From positions 4,473,386 to 4,537,385 of the forward strand of contig NZ_CM000745.1 in NCBI RefSeq assembly GCF_000161455.1: a stretch of DNA of 64,000 nucleotides, written 5' to 3'. The notes below the pieces were generated by a model. It ran no database searches and was not told the origin of the DNA. It saw only the letters and a program-made list of their open reading frames with translations. The position numbers were made by a program, and so were the translations under genes. Below, in pieces: positions 17,441 to 26,989 of this stretch. Numbering within the stretch: position 1 is the first letter of the stretch; each line of letters starts with the position of its first letter. The stretch comes from Bacillus pseudomycoides DSM 12442 (GTDB taxonomy: Bacteria; Bacillota; Bacilli; Bacillales; Bacillaceae_G).

Positions 17441-18472
17441 TTATTTATTTCTGAATCTACTGTAAGCTGTAACGCAATACAGCCCAACAGTTGATTGTCT
17501 CTTTATTAAATTTATTATTAACCGCTCATATCTTCCTAGCTTGTTATAAATTTCACTATAATATATAGGTAGTGCCTCTCTCACATGTTCATTTCGTATC
17601 ATACTTTTTACGTATTTATACCGCTTATTGAAACTTACATCTTTAGATGGTGTAAAATAAACATGTATATAGGACATTACACTATTAATAAACTTTATTG
17701 ACCTTAATTTACTTATTCTTACTCTATCAATTTTATCAGTATATATTTGGGGTAATTCCATAGTATATACTTCTACAGCCCTCTGAAAATAATCTTTTTC
17801 GGATATGTTTCTGGTAGCACTACCAGCTACCTCCTTGTAATGGTAACCTACATAATCTACATATTTCATACGAGTTGCACCACTAAAGAATGCAACGTTA
17901 AACATTCCATCTTCCCCCAATGCAATTCCGCTTGGGAATTTAACGTTATTTTCTTTAATTAAATTATTTCTATAGATCTTATTTACAACAGTATTTAAAT
18001 TATCTGCCTTAAGGAAATAAGGTAATACTTCTTGCTCTATATAATCTTTTTCAAGAACAATATCTATAGGAAATGGATATGTTGTAATTACCTTATGCCC
18101 TTCCGTCTCGCCCTTAAAATTTGATATAACTACATCACAATTACTTTGTTTTACTGAGTTATATAGTGTTTCATACATATCCTTTTCTATACAATCATCA
18201 GCATCAACAAATCCCACATATTCTCCAGCGGCTAAATGTAAGCCCTTATTTCTTGCAATACTTACACCTTGATTTACTTGATTTATAAGTATTATCCTGT
18301 CATCTACTTGTTTATATCCCTCAATGATTTCTCTGCTATCGTCTATCGAGCCATCATTAATAAATATAAACTCACACTCTTGGAGTGTCTGATTTAAAAG
18401 TGATTCTATGCACCGAGTGATATATTTCCCTGCATTATAAACTGGTATTATTACACTTACTTTTTGGCTCAT
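17441..18472 (-). CDS. GT2 family glycosyltransferase
   Basis: This 343-residue enzyme has the classic GT2 opening VSVIIPVYNAGKYITRCIES, EFIFINDGSIDDSREII, ARNKGLHLAAGEYVGFVDADDCIE with the DADD metal motif, and ALGEDGMFNVAFF in the acceptor region. It resembles the GT2 protein at 24682 (EpsJ/EpsH type). The ribosome site is modest (AAGGTG about 11 bases upstream). A repeat-like element of about 110 bases separates it from the GT4 gene before it. Confidence 0.9.
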   Translation of the reverse strand: MSQKVSVIIPVYNAGKYITRCIESLLNQTLQECEFIFINDGSIDDSREIIEGYKQVDDRIILINQVNQGVSIARNKGLHLAAGEYVGFVDADDCIEKDMYETLYNSVKQSNCDVVISNFKGETEGHKVITTYPFPIDIVLEKDYIEQEVLPYFLKADNLNTVVNKIYRNNLIKENNVKFPSGIALGEDGMFNVAFFSGATRMKYVDYVGYHYKEVAGSATRNISEKDYFQRAVEVYTMELPQIYTDKIDRVRISKLRSIKFINSVMSYIHVYFTPSKDVSFNKRYKYVKSMIRNEHVREALPIYYSEIYNKLGRYERLIINLIKRQSTVGLYCVTAYSRFRNK

Positions 18473-18577
18473 GCCTAAATCACACCTTTACGAGAAATCT
18501 CTTACGCTATCATCATAAATACACCTTTATTGTTGTCTCCTATACTTGATGTATTGATTGTTTAGGCGCCTATAAAG

Positions 18578-18690
18578 TGAAACTTTAATTAGTTGAACGA
18601 ATCGGGCTTTTACGGGCAGTTGATCCCCCACCTAACTCCTTTGTTTTCGCCGAACTTTGAGGTGGAGGTCTTACTACCCGTTAATGCGGG
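18578..18690. repeat. Multi-hairpin repeat-like element overlapping a gene end
   Basis: This segment is far more GC-rich than its neighbours and folds into nested arms. An outer pair is ACGGGCAG (18612-18619) with CTACCCGT (18674-18681). An inner pair is the CCCCCACCT segment at 18625-18633 with AGGTGGAGG at 18660-18668, allowing G-T pairs. A small CCCG/CGGG hairpin lies at 18677-18690. The compact layout looks like a dispersed intergenic repeat of the B. cereus group (bcr type) or a short non-autonomous element. I cannot name it without a genome search. Its edge supplies the stop codon and last codons of the GT4 gene at 18681. Confidence 0.5.
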
Positions 18691-19883
18691 ATAATTTTAT
18701 ATAGCTTATTCAACTCAGCGTTATTACTGTAATCTCTATCTCGCAAATTATTAATTAATGTTTTCCTCAGTTCATCATCTCTATATAAATTTTCGATGCC
18801 TTCGACTAACCCCTCTACACTTGAATCACATATAATGCCCTCAATTCCATCATCCAATTGGCTGGCTGCAGTAGGATAATTAGTTATCAATATAGGCTTT
18901 TCAAGGATTTTAGCTTCCGTAACCGTAACTGCCTTTCCCTCATATCTGGACGGTTGAACGTATAAATCACATAACTTCATATACGGATATGGGTTAGTTT
19001 GTTTGCCTAATAGTATAAAACTGTCTTCTAACTGTTGTTCCTTTATCAATTCCTTAAGATTAGATTCATCCGATCCGTATCCTATGACATACCATTTTAT
19101 ATTGTTTAACCCCTTATTATGTAATGCTTTAAGGGCTTTTATAGCAACATCAAACCCTTTCGCATATGACAACCTTCCAACCGATAAAATATTAAAAGCA
19201 CTGTTACTTTGTTTATTAAAACTTACAGTATCTTCAGCCATCTTCTGAATAAATTTGGGTGAAGTAATATTTTCTATTTGTAAAATTTTATCTTTTAGCG
19301 ATGGATATACAGTTAAAAACGCTTTTGTGCATTCATCTGATATAGATGCTATGTAATCAAATTTATTCCACATAGCAAAGTCAATTTTATTATCAATTTC
19401 TAGTGTGCTATAATCTGTGTGAATCCAAGCTATCTTCTTATCAGCACTTACAGTATCAGCTAAAGGATTATGTGGCCATGCGTAACTAATCGCAAAGTCA
19501 TACTTTTTTTTCTGTTTAGGCAAAAAATATGCTGCATACTTTGACACAAGCTGCATCTGAATATATCCCGAACCTTCCTTTAACTGTCTTTTTTTTGATA
19601 TTCTCCCTGCCATATACTTACTTATTATTCTTGTGATTCCTGCCCCAAAATATCCTTCACGTATACATTGCACAATTGACTTCCTAAAGACGGTATATCC
19701 ACCTATCTGTGGTAGTACGTTAACTTTATTAGGTACTAAATTTAAGAACTCTCCAGTATGATTAAATATCAATAAATCTATGTTGTATGTATCATAGTCG
19801 AAGCTTTCCAGCATATTAATTAAGCTTCTTTCTACTCCACCAATTTCCATATCATAGATAGAGATTAAAACATTTTTTTTCAT
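18681..19883 (-). CDS. GT4 family glycosyltransferase
   Basis: This 400-residue GT-B enzyme opens KKNVLISIYDMEIGGVERSL, with KKIAWIHTDYSTLE, LSVGRLSYAKGFDVAIKAL, VIGYGSDESNLKELI, PYPYMKLCDLYVQPS and YEGKAVTVTEAKIL. It belongs to the same paralogue group as the genes at 13852 and 15058 but is more distant. The ATG at 19883 has GAGGAAG upstream and aligns with its paralogues. The final residues IIPH and the stop lie in the GC-rich repeat-like element, so the native C-terminus may have been replaced. Core motifs are intact, so I take it as functional. Confidence 0.88.
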   Translation of the reverse strand: MKKNVLISIYDMEIGGVERSLINMLESFDYDTYNIDLLIFNHTGEFLNLVPNKVNVLPQIGGYTVFRKSIVQCIREGYFGAGITRIISKYMAGRISKKRQLKEGSGYIQMQLVSKYAAYFLPKQKKKYDFAISYAWPHNPLADTVSADKKIAWIHTDYSTLEIDNKIDFAMWNKFDYIASISDECTKAFLTVYPSLKDKILQIENITSPKFIQKMAEDTVSFNKQSNSAFNILSVGRLSYAKGFDVAIKALKALHNKGLNNIKWYVIGYGSDESNLKELIKEQQLEDSFILLGKQTNPYPYMKLCDLYVQPSRYEGKAVTVTEAKILEKPILITNYPTAASQLDDGIEGIICDSSVEGLVEGIENLYRDDELRKTLINNLRDRDYSNNAELNKLYKIIPH

Positions 19884-19968
19884 ACGCTTCCTCACGTTCA
19901 TGTTTTGTTTTGATGTAAGTAAATGAAAGCAATCGCAGTATATGAATTCATATGGAATAAACTTTTTA

Positions 19969-20586
19969 TTAGCTGCTTAGACTAGTGCGATCAATACACA
20001 TATTCTCTCTTTTATTCACAAATAACGTATTAGAAGGAATATGCCCTTTTACAACGCTTCCAGCGGCTATTACGGTATTATCACCTATAACAGTATCCTT
20101 CAATATAACTACATTAGAACCAATCCAAACATTCTTCCCTATCTTTACCTCACCTTTTACCAGATGGCTATCTGCAGGGTTTTTATAATTATGGTCGTGG
20201 TCATTAATACTCACATTTGGCCCTATTTTTGTACTTCTTCCAATCGATATTCTATTTACACAGTTGATATTACAGTTATCATTAATAAATACTTTTTCTT
20301 CTATATCTAATACTCCGTCAAAATCCAGTCTAATGCTGGCATTCTTTCTTACAAATACAAACTTTCCAATATTGACTTTTGAACGCTTATTGAAAATCTC
20401 AATCTTGCTATTTGCTTGAAGAAAAAAGATTGAACACTTTATATTACGAAAATATATTACTTTATAGAAGGCACCTCTTAATGCACCAATTACATGCGAA
20501 ATATTCATTAGTATAGTAAAGTACAGTCCTCTATTACGGCTTTCTGCAACTATCGTTTGAACTATTTTCTTGAATACCTTAATCAT
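19969..20586 (-). CDS. Hexapeptide-repeat acetyltransferase
   Basis: This 205-residue protein has a basic, hydrophobic N-terminal segment (about 1-60) and a left-handed beta-helix domain. The helix shows NRISIGRSTKIGPNVSINDHDHNYKN, with His residues at the likely active site, and KIGKNVWIGSNVVILKDTVIGDNTVIAAGSVVKG. This is the LbH-MAT group of O-acetyltransferases. Its start overlaps the stop of the GT32-like gene at 20579, so the two are translationally coupled. It probably acetylates the sugar handled by a neighbouring transferase. Confidence 0.88.
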   Translation of the reverse strand: MIKVFKKIVQTIVAESRNRGLYFTILMNISHVIGALRGAFYKVIYFRNIKCSIFFLQANSKIEIFNKRSKVNIGKFVFVRKNASIRLDFDGVLDIEEKVFINDNCNINCVNRISIGRSTKIGPNVSINDHDHNYKNPADSHLVKGEVKIGKNVWIGSNVVILKDTVIGDNTVIAAGSVVKGHIPSNTLFVNKRENMCIDRTSLSS

Positions 20587-21355
20587 GTGTATTCTCCTTA
20601 AAAGCTTCTTTTCCCATCACATATTTTCTTAGCCTAGCAATGTTATTTCCACCTATGATTTTCGCTAAAATCAATTTTATATTACTCTTGATTCTTACTT
20701 TAGGAGGCAACCAACTTTTATAAAAATGATGCATTGCATATGTATTTTCAGTTATAAGTTTTCTGCAATTGATATAATCATATGGAGAAAAATAAGTTTG
20801 TGGATAAAAAGCTCCCATACCGCTTATTTCTTGATATTCTCCATTTAATTTCAATCCTGCATTTTTTAGTATATTAGTTACAACCGCCACATTGGTTAAA
20901 TCATCATGTTTTCCATCCTCTTTGATGAATCCTTTTCCTTCATATGAATCCAAAAACATTTTGATCAACTTATTTCCTTTCATAGCTCCTATAGTACTTG
21001 TCGCTATGTAATTTTCTTGTTCAAATCCCCAAAATGAATCATGATGGAGCATATTATCAAAAGGTTTGAATACCTCTACATCGGTATCTAAATAAATACC
21101 TCCAAACTTATAAAGAACATATACCCTTACATAATCACTTACAAATGCAAATTTTTTCGAATCATAGGCTTCTTTGACATATAAGTTACATTCTATGTCA
21201 AAATTATTTTCATTCCACTCAATAATTTCATATTCTGGGAGGTTCTTCTTCCAGCTATCTATGCATTTTTGTACAATCTCAGGTTTCTCTCTACCACCAA
21301 ACCAACAATAATGTATGGTTGATGGAATTTTCCTCACGTTCTCCAATTGATACAC
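20579..21355 (-). CDS. GT32-like capsular glycosyltransferase
   Basis: This 258-residue protein has the DXD-sugar domain (Gly_transf_sug, OCH1/GT32 type). It opens KIPSTIHYCWFGGREKPEIV, then CIDSWKKNLPEYEIIEWNE and FVSDYVRVYVLYKFGGIYLD, followed by TDVEVFKPF with the metal-binding D-T-D. Such enzymes are common in Gram-positive capsule loci and often use UDP-Gal or UDP-GlcNAc, but the donor here cannot be read. It overlaps the acetyltransferase gene by eight bases. Confidence 0.9.
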   Translation of the reverse strand: MYQLENVRKIPSTIHYCWFGGREKPEIVQKCIDSWKKNLPEYEIIEWNENNFDIECNLYVKEAYDSKKFAFVSDYVRVYVLYKFGGIYLDTDVEVFKPFDNMLHHDSFWGFEQENYIATSTIGAMKGNKLIKMFLDSYEGKGFIKEDGKHDDLTNVAVVTNILKNAGLKLNGEYQEISGMGAFYPQTYFSPYDYINCRKLITENTYAMHHFYKSWLPPKVRIKSNIKLILAKIIGGNNIARLRKYVMGKEAFKENTHD

Positions 21356-21407
21356 GCTCCCCCCGATATGCTTAAATTTATACTTAGAAGTAGTGTTACT
21401 GAAAAAT

Positions 21408-22475
21408 CTATAAAGATAGATATTTACTTGTATAAATGATACCTAAACTTATTACACTCTCGTAAAAATAATAAATGAGATAACACAATAAAAGTCCGTA
21501 ATATACGAAATTCCTATCCTTTTTAGAAAATAATACAACAATCCATGAAATTAAAATTAATTGATATAAACTGAAATAAATGGTGAATCTTGCAAATATC
21601 CAATTTTGCGTTGAAATAATCATGAACACTAAGCCAATTAAAGACATGTTTACAATGTAATCACTTTTCGGAAAGACTTCTCTTAATTTTTCTCTTCCAA
21701 GATATGCAAGAACTATTGGTACAGCACTAACTGCAACACGTAATACATTTGCTCCTCCCTCTGCAAAGTCCTTGTAGTGTCCATACTGAGTTGATTCTAA
21801 TGCCGAGAACAAAGCTGATGAGAATTGGTTAAACCCAATTACTATAATGACCGAGAAGAACAGCAATACGTACGTATCCCATGCCCAAGCCTTTCTCCTA
21901 ACCAAAAAATAAATTGGGATTAAAACAAGCGCTGACTTATGAATCATAGCTGCTAAAAGTACAATTAAAATATATTTTTTCCAATTTCCATTAAAAATAT
22001 ATTTTGTGGCCAGAAAGACAATAGATGCTGCTAAAAACTGCCTGATTCCATTCATGGATACTAAATACATTCCACCTGTAATATATACAAATAAGGCTAA
22101 TTCAAGCATCCGGGAGTATTTATAAAGAGTTATTACAATTAATACATTTGTCACTAAGGCGACAAAAAATACCATTATCTGCGGATCTTTTGAGAAGTGT
22201 TGCAGAAACATCTGTAAAAGATCAAACCCAAAATCCCCTGAGAAATCAATATTGCTCCAACTAAATTCATTGTGGGCATAGGAATACATGTAAAAATAAG
22301 TATCACCAATATTATTTCTAAGTCCCGATACAATAACAAGCGATGCCATTGCCAAGAAACTAAGCATTTTATTTGGTTGAACTGGAACGATCCCATTGCT
22401 CATGCTCTTTGCAGAATATCTTGAAAAAAAAGATAAAATGTAAACTACAAAAAGGTTTATCCATAATATAGTCAT
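21408..22475 (-). CDS. EpsG family polysaccharide polymerase (Wzy-like)
   Basis: This 355-residue membrane protein with about ten helices belongs to the EpsG family (PF14897). It opens TILWINLFVVYILSFFSRYS, shows SGLRNNIGDTYFYMYSY, a family hallmark, and MNGIRQFLAASIVFLATKYI, then IHKSALVLIPIYFLV. It likely polymerises flipped repeat units outside the membrane. I use the ATG at 22475, which has a strong GGAAGGAGTT site; an upstream reading from 22583 has none and gives an unlikely Cys-rich extension. Gene order places it where B. subtilis has epsG relative to epsF. Confidence 0.9.
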   Translation of the reverse strand: MTILWINLFVVYILSFFSRYSAKSMSNGIVPVQPNKMLSFLAMASLVIVSGLRNNIGDTYFYMYSYAHNEFSWSNIDFSGDFGFDLLQMFLQHFSKDPQIMVFFVALVTNVLIVITLYKYSRMLELALFVYITGGMYLVSMNGIRQFLAASIVFLATKYIFNGNWKKYILIVLLAAMIHKSALVLIPIYFLVRRKAWAWDTYVLLFFSVIIVIGFNQFSSALFSALESTQYGHYKDFAEGGANVLRVAVSAVPIVLAYLGREKLREVFPKSDYIVNMSLIGLVFMIISTQNWIFARFTIYFSLYQLILISWIVVLFSKKDRNFVYYGLLLCYLIYYFYESVISLGIIYTSKYLSL

Positions 22476-22627
22476 TCCATAACTCCTTCCACACAGCAAA
22501 CAAGCAAGTAACTTAGACATGCAAAAGCACTGAAGAAAATAGATATATTTACACATAAATATATTAACAGATTCATTAGCCAATTATTGCAAGCTTGCAC
22601 AACAATTACCGGTATACCTTCAGCTTC

Positions 22628-23530
22628 TTAATGGCGCTTCGAAACGGTTTTATTACTTGTATTCTGTATATAAAGATAGAGAAGAATCCCGAAAGGTATC
22701 GCCAGGAAAGTAGTACCCTTACATGGTGATTCTTTAAGAAAAGCATAATTTCTAATCATCAGATTACTAGATACATAATGTATGGATTCTCGAAATCTCT
22801 CCTTAAAAGAAGGAGCATACTGCATAGCAACCTTTCTGAAGAATAAAAACCCACGCGGATTTTTCTTATATTGTTTAATCATGTTCATACTCGAACCATC
22901 ATCTAAATATTCCACATGGCATAAGACTTCATTCATAATAAGTAAAGGACATTGTTGATCAATTAAAATATACTTATAACTGAGCGGACAGTACTTTTCT
23001 CCTGAAAATATAGGATATGGCAAAGAATTTCTTGTCAATTCCGAACGATAAACTAGTTTCTTATCGCCTCTGACCCCATGAAGACCATACAAACCTGACA
23101 GTGTGGAAGATTTAATATTAGATGGCATTTTAGTTCCAATGATTTCTCCATTCTGTTTCGCATCCAACCCGACTATTCCAGCAAACTTCTTACTTCCATG
23201 CGCCTTCCAAAATGAAGCAATCTTTTCAACAGCATCTTCAGCCATATAATCATCCGAGTCTATACACACATTTAATTCTGTATCAATTAATTCATAAGCG
23301 GTATTGTGTGCTCCATGCATACCTTGATTTTCTTGGTAATGATAACGAATGGGAACGACATCTTCTACAATCCAAGTATCAATAAGTTCCTTTGTGTTAT
23401 CATTAGAGCCATCATCAATAATTAACCAAATAAAATCTTTACATTTTTGCCTCTTTAAACTTTCATAACATAAATGAAGGGTATATGCACGATTATATGT
23501 AGGCGTAAAAACGGTTAAGAGTGGCGTCAT
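22628..23530 (-). CDS. GT2 family glycosyltransferase
   Basis: This 300-residue GT2 enzyme opens PLLTVFTPTYNRAYTLHLCY, then FIWLIIDDGSNDNTKELIDTW and NVCIDSDDYMAEDAVEKIASFW with the DSDD metal motif. It is paralogous to the enzyme at 9653. The middle carries PYPIFSGEKYCPLSYKYILID, the acceptor-side segment common in these capsule transferases. It is separated from the EpsF-like gene by 27 bases. Confidence 0.9.
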   Translation of the reverse strand: MTPLLTVFTPTYNRAYTLHLCYESLKRQKCKDFIWLIIDDGSNDNTKELIDTWIVEDVVPIRYHYQENQGMHGAHNTAYELIDTELNVCIDSDDYMAEDAVEKIASFWKAHGSKKFAGIVGLDAKQNGEIIGTKMPSNIKSSTLSGLYGLHGVRGDKKLVYRSELTRNSLPYPIFSGEKYCPLSYKYILIDQQCPLLIMNEVLCHVEYLDDGSSMNMIKQYKKNPRGFLFFRKVAMQYAPSFKERFRESIHYVSSNLMIRNYAFLKESPCKGTTFLAIPFGILLYLYIQNTSNKTVSKRH

Positions 23531-23557
23531 TGCAAACCCTCCTGTATCAAATTTTTA

Positions 23558-24670
23558 TTATTTATAGGCATGTGCATAATAGTAATCTGTCAACCAGTTT
23601 GCCATAGTAGCCGTATCATAGCCACTATTTTGCATTACATTTGTTGTATCCTCATGCTCCAATGATGAGGAAAGAATATAATCTGCCCATAATTCCGTTG
23701 AACTCTTTAAGCTCATAAATTTCATTCGGTCAGTCAAGTTAGATTCACTAGTAATTGCATCAGACACCACACAATTTAAACCTGCAGCCTGTGCTTCCAC
23801 TAGTACAACTGGCAAGCCTTCAAAAAGCGAAGGAAAAAGAAAAATATCAAATCCTTGCATCAATTGCGGGATATCGGTTCTAGTTCCTAGAAATCTGACT
23901 TTAGAAGACAACCCTAAGTCCGCGACTTTTTTTTCAATGCTTGCACGTAGGGTACCCTCTCCTATGAGAGTCAGTATAGATTCTGGGTTCTTTTTATGTA
24001 CAGCATGGAAAATATCTATTAAGAATTCATGATTCTTTTGCTTATTAAATCTTCCTACATGCCCTATAACTAACGTATTATCATTTGCCCCAATTTCTTC
24101 TCTTACTTTACTTCTTTTACTTTCATTATATTTAAATTCTTCAACATTCACTGCGTTATTTAGAACCGTTACTTCATTAGAATTTGTCTGTTTCTTTCCA
24201 AACAACCATTCTCCTGCTTTTTTCGAACATGCAAAATATGCAGTCGGGTTGTCTTTCATCATAAATCTTGCATATAGTCGAAAAGGAAGTTTTATATCAA
24301 TACCTAAATCACTTAAATGACTATGCGCAATACGGCATGGAACACCTGCATTTTTCGCTGCTCTTAATACAAAACTACTGTTCTCATTGATATGGGAATG
24401 TACTACTTTATATTCAGGATTAGTAGCAAAGAACTCTTTGAGTAATTTAAAATAACGGCGATAATTTCCAGGTCGTATCTGTGGCATTCGATAAATCTTC
24501 CCGCCAAGCTTCATTATTTCATCATCATAATGTCCCTTATCTGTTCTATGTACCATAAAATCAAATTGAATCTTACTACGATCTATTCTTCGATAATAAT
24601 TCATCAACATAGTTTCAAGCCCGCCGCGATTCATGACGGTAACTACTTGAAGTATACGAATAGGTTTCAA
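23558..24670 (-). CDS. epsF: EpsF-like GT4 glycosyltransferase
   Basis: This GT-B enzyme of about 370 residues opens KPIRILQVVTVMNRGGLETM, with LMNYYRRIDRSKIQFDFMVHR, HSHLSDLGI, IGHVGRFNKQKNHEFLIDIF, LIGEGTLRASIEKKV and LFEGLPVVLVEAQAAGLNCV. The overall arrangement matches B. subtilis EpsF as I recall it. I set the start at a TTG (24670) because AGGAG lies eight bases before it; the GTG at 24679 directly abuts that site. Mapping to EpsF is by resemblance and position after epsC-epsD, so the name is moderately sure. Confidence 0.85.
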   Translation of the reverse strand: MKPIRILQVVTVMNRGGLETMLMNYYRRIDRSKIQFDFMVHRTDKGHYDDEIMKLGGKIYRMPQIRPGNYRRYFKLLKEFFATNPEYKVVHSHINENSSFVLRAAKNAGVPCRIAHSHLSDLGIDIKLPFRLYARFMMKDNPTAYFACSKKAGEWLFGKKQTNSNEVTVLNNAVNVEEFKYNESKRSKVREEIGANDNTLVIGHVGRFNKQKNHEFLIDIFHAVHKKNPESILTLIGEGTLRASIEKKVADLGLSSKVRFLGTRTDIPQLMQGFDIFLFPSLFEGLPVVLVEAQAAGLNCVVSDAITSESNLTDRMKFMSLKSSTELWADYILSSSLEHEDTTNVMQNSGYDTATMANWLTDYYYAHAYK

Positions 24671-24681
24671 GAGTACCACTC

Positions 24682-25749
24682 CTATCTCATCATCTTTCTG
24701 AGTGAATCTATTGCCACTAACATAAAATAATACCCTGCGGTAAACCTATATTTTACGCAAAAGTAAAACGCCTTCCAAACAATAGGGAAGTGATTCATCT
24801 CTAATTGTTTAAAAGAACGCCTTATCCGATTATCATTTAGTATTTTACTTAATCTGTTAAATTTCGTTAATGGAGATATGCGATTACTTTTACTCATTGT
24901 ATTTAAGCCAAGTCCGAGCGTATTAAGACAAATACGATTATTTAAGGCTAATCGAAAATTTCCTGATAGCTGCTTATCTTCTAAAAATTGCTCGATTATG
25001 TCATAAAGATTAAACCATTGGTTCATCAATTCCGGTTTGTAATTAGACGTGACGGAAGCTGCATTTGTCTTCCAGTAATGATAAAAAGGCTTATTTAAAA
25101 AAACAAATTTATCAACATAATAAAATGTCTGTATATTAAATAATGAGTCCTCATTTGTACCAATAAAACTTAAATCCACAAACTGAATCGCGTTTTCTTT
25201 AATAACCTCAGAACGATAAAGCTTTGACCAAACAGTTCCCCAAGCATCTAAGAATTCTGGATTTCCTATTTCTTCATTTATAGGACCGATTAAACGTCTC
25301 ATTACGTTTGCCTTAATTTCTTCGCCTTCATAACAAACTTTTTCAGGAAGATCAAATTTCTTCTCTTTTGAATGACTTCCAAATTCACGAGTATATGTAC
25401 ACATAACAACGTCTGCCTTACCTTGAACTGCTTCCTGATACAAGGTTTCGTACATGTCCATGTCTATCCAATCATCCGGATCAACAAACCCAATATATTC
25501 TCCGCTCGCGGTTTGAATACCTGCATTTCTTGCTGAAGAAACACCACCGTTTTCTTTTTCAATCACTATAATTCTTTTATCTTTCTTTGCGTACTCATTA
25601 AGTATACCTGCACTCTTATCTGTTGAGCCATCGTTTACCATAATGATTTCGATATCTTCGAGTGTTTGTGACGTTAGGCTGTTTAAACACCTTCCTAATA
25701 AAGTTTCAACATTATAGACAGGAACTATTATACTGATTTTCGGTTTCAT
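24682..25749 (-). CDS. GT2 family glycosyltransferase (EpsH/EpsJ type)
   Basis: This 355-residue GT2 enzyme opens KPKISIIVPVYNVETLLGRC, then IEIIMVNDGSTDKSAGILNEY, SSARNAGIQTASGEYIGFVD and PDDWIDMDMYETLY with the DPDD metal motif. FIGTNEDSLFNIQTFYYVD is typical of the acceptor region. It resembles B. subtilis EpsH/EpsJ. The ATG at 25749 is preceded by GGAGGAAA. It overlaps the end of the EpsD-like gene by 38 bases, so the two are translationally linked. Confidence 0.9.
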   Translation of the reverse strand: MKPKISIIVPVYNVETLLGRCLNSLTSQTLEDIEIIMVNDGSTDKSAGILNEYAKKDKRIIVIEKENGGVSSARNAGIQTASGEYIGFVDPDDWIDMDMYETLYQEAVQGKADVVMCTYTREFGSHSKEKKFDLPEKVCYEGEEIKANVMRRLIGPINEEIGNPEFLDAWGTVWSKLYRSEVIKENAIQFVDLSFIGTNEDSLFNIQTFYYVDKFVFLNKPFYHYWKTNAASVTSNYKPELMNQWFNLYDIIEQFLEDKQLSGNFRLALNNRICLNTLGLGLNTMSKSNRISPLTKFNRLSKILNDNRIRRSFKQLEMNHFPIVWKAFYFCVKYRFTAGYYFMLVAIDSLRKMMR

Positions 25750-26878
25750 CTGTTTCCTCCAGAATGTATTTCCCATAAATAGAACTCAATTCAGATTCAA
25801 CTTGAATAATCGAATATTTATGCATTTTCTTTTTGCTTTCAATACCCATTTTTACAAGTACGTCTTTTGATTTGTTCATCTCTAGTACTCTTAAACCAAA
25901 CATTTGAGCATCTTGATTGGAAATGATATAGCCATTTACTTTATCCTCTACAAGTTCCAAATGTCCTCTGTTCTCACTTGCAATTATCGGTAACCCACAA
26001 GCCATGGCCTCCATAATATTAACCGGCAGACCTTCGCGAAGACTCGATGCAACCGCAATATCGCAGGCGGATAAAATTTTCGAGATATCATTCCGATAAC
26101 CAAGGAAGTCCACCATTTCAAATACGCCAATTTGTTTAGCCAGATCTTTACAATCCTCTAGTGAGGGACCGTTTCCAGCCAATAGAAGCCTTGCGTTTGG
26201 GACACTATCCTTTATTAGAGCCAATGATCGAATCAAAAATTGTTGATTTTTATTTTTATTAAACTCAGCCGCATAGAACATCAAGAAATCAGTGGGCTTA
26301 TATCCCATCTCACTCCTCAGATAAAGCTTTTGACTCTCATCAGCTGGTTTAAAGTATTCTGTGTCTACTCCCACTCCGTGTACTTGTTCAATTTCAACTG
26401 CTTTGAAACGCCGCTGAACAGCCAGATCATAATCCTCTTGATTTATTGTGATCAGACAGTCTGTGTAATTTGCCATTACTTTTTCAATAGGATAATATAA
26501 TAACCAATTTATTAGCGGGGCACCTTTACAAAAGTGGAATCCGTGAGCAGTATATAAAACCTTTGTTCCATATTTTCTAGCATTTCTTGCTGCCAAACGT
26601 GTAAGGGCCCCCCCCATTGGTGTATGGCAATGAATAATTTTATATCCATTTTTATCAATGATAGCTTTCAACTCTTTATAAGCCTTAATGTTCTTGGGCT
26701 GCAAAGGGGATCTTTGAATAGAAAGTTCATACTTCTTATCCACGTATGGAAGATCCATGTTGCCGGCAGCAGCAACATGAACTTCCCATCCCTGTTCTTT
26801 AAACCATTTCATATACGGCAAGTGAAATGCTTTAAAATGAATATCTACTGTTGCACAGAACAATACTTTATTTCCCAC
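25712..26878 (-). CDS. epsD: EpsD-like GT4 glycosyltransferase
   Basis: This GT-B enzyme of about 388 residues opens NKVLFCATVDIHFKAFHLPY, then MKWFKEQGWEVHVAAAGN, closely like the start of B. subtilis EpsD. Other motifs are IIHCHTPMGGALTRLAAR, LYTAHGFHFCKGAP, LLAGNGPSLEDC and SLREGLPVNIMEAMACGLPI. It is the first glycosyltransferase gene after epsC, where B. subtilis has epsD. I prefer the GTG at 26878 (AGGGTG six bases upstream) over the GTG at 26887, which overlaps the ribosome site. Confidence 0.88.
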   Translation of the reverse strand: MGNKVLFCATVDIHFKAFHLPYMKWFKEQGWEVHVAAAGNMDLPYVDKKYELSIQRSPLQPKNIKAYKELKAIIDKNGYKIIHCHTPMGGALTRLAARNARKYGTKVLYTAHGFHFCKGAPLINWLLYYPIEKVMANYTDCLITINQEDYDLAVQRRFKAVEIEQVHGVGVDTEYFKPADESQKLYLRSEMGYKPTDFLMFYAAEFNKNKNQQFLIRSLALIKDSVPNARLLLAGNGPSLEDCKDLAKQIGVFEMVDFLGYRNDISKILSACDIAVASSLREGLPVNIMEAMACGLPIIASENRGHLELVEDKVNGYIISNQDAQMFGLRVLEMNKSKDVLVKMGIESKKKMHKYSIIQVESELSSIYGKYILEETDETENQYNSSCL

Positions 26879-26989
26879 ATATATCACCCTACACTCGTTA
26901 TAATCTGTCTAAACAGCCTGTAACCTGTACATACTTCATTTTTCTAAATAGTAAAATACGTATCTAAACGCACGTATTCAAATCGACAT

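Noticed and set aside
18578..18690. Full insertion sequence at the hairpin element
   Set aside because: No transposase frame and no clear target duplication; only a short structured segment is present.
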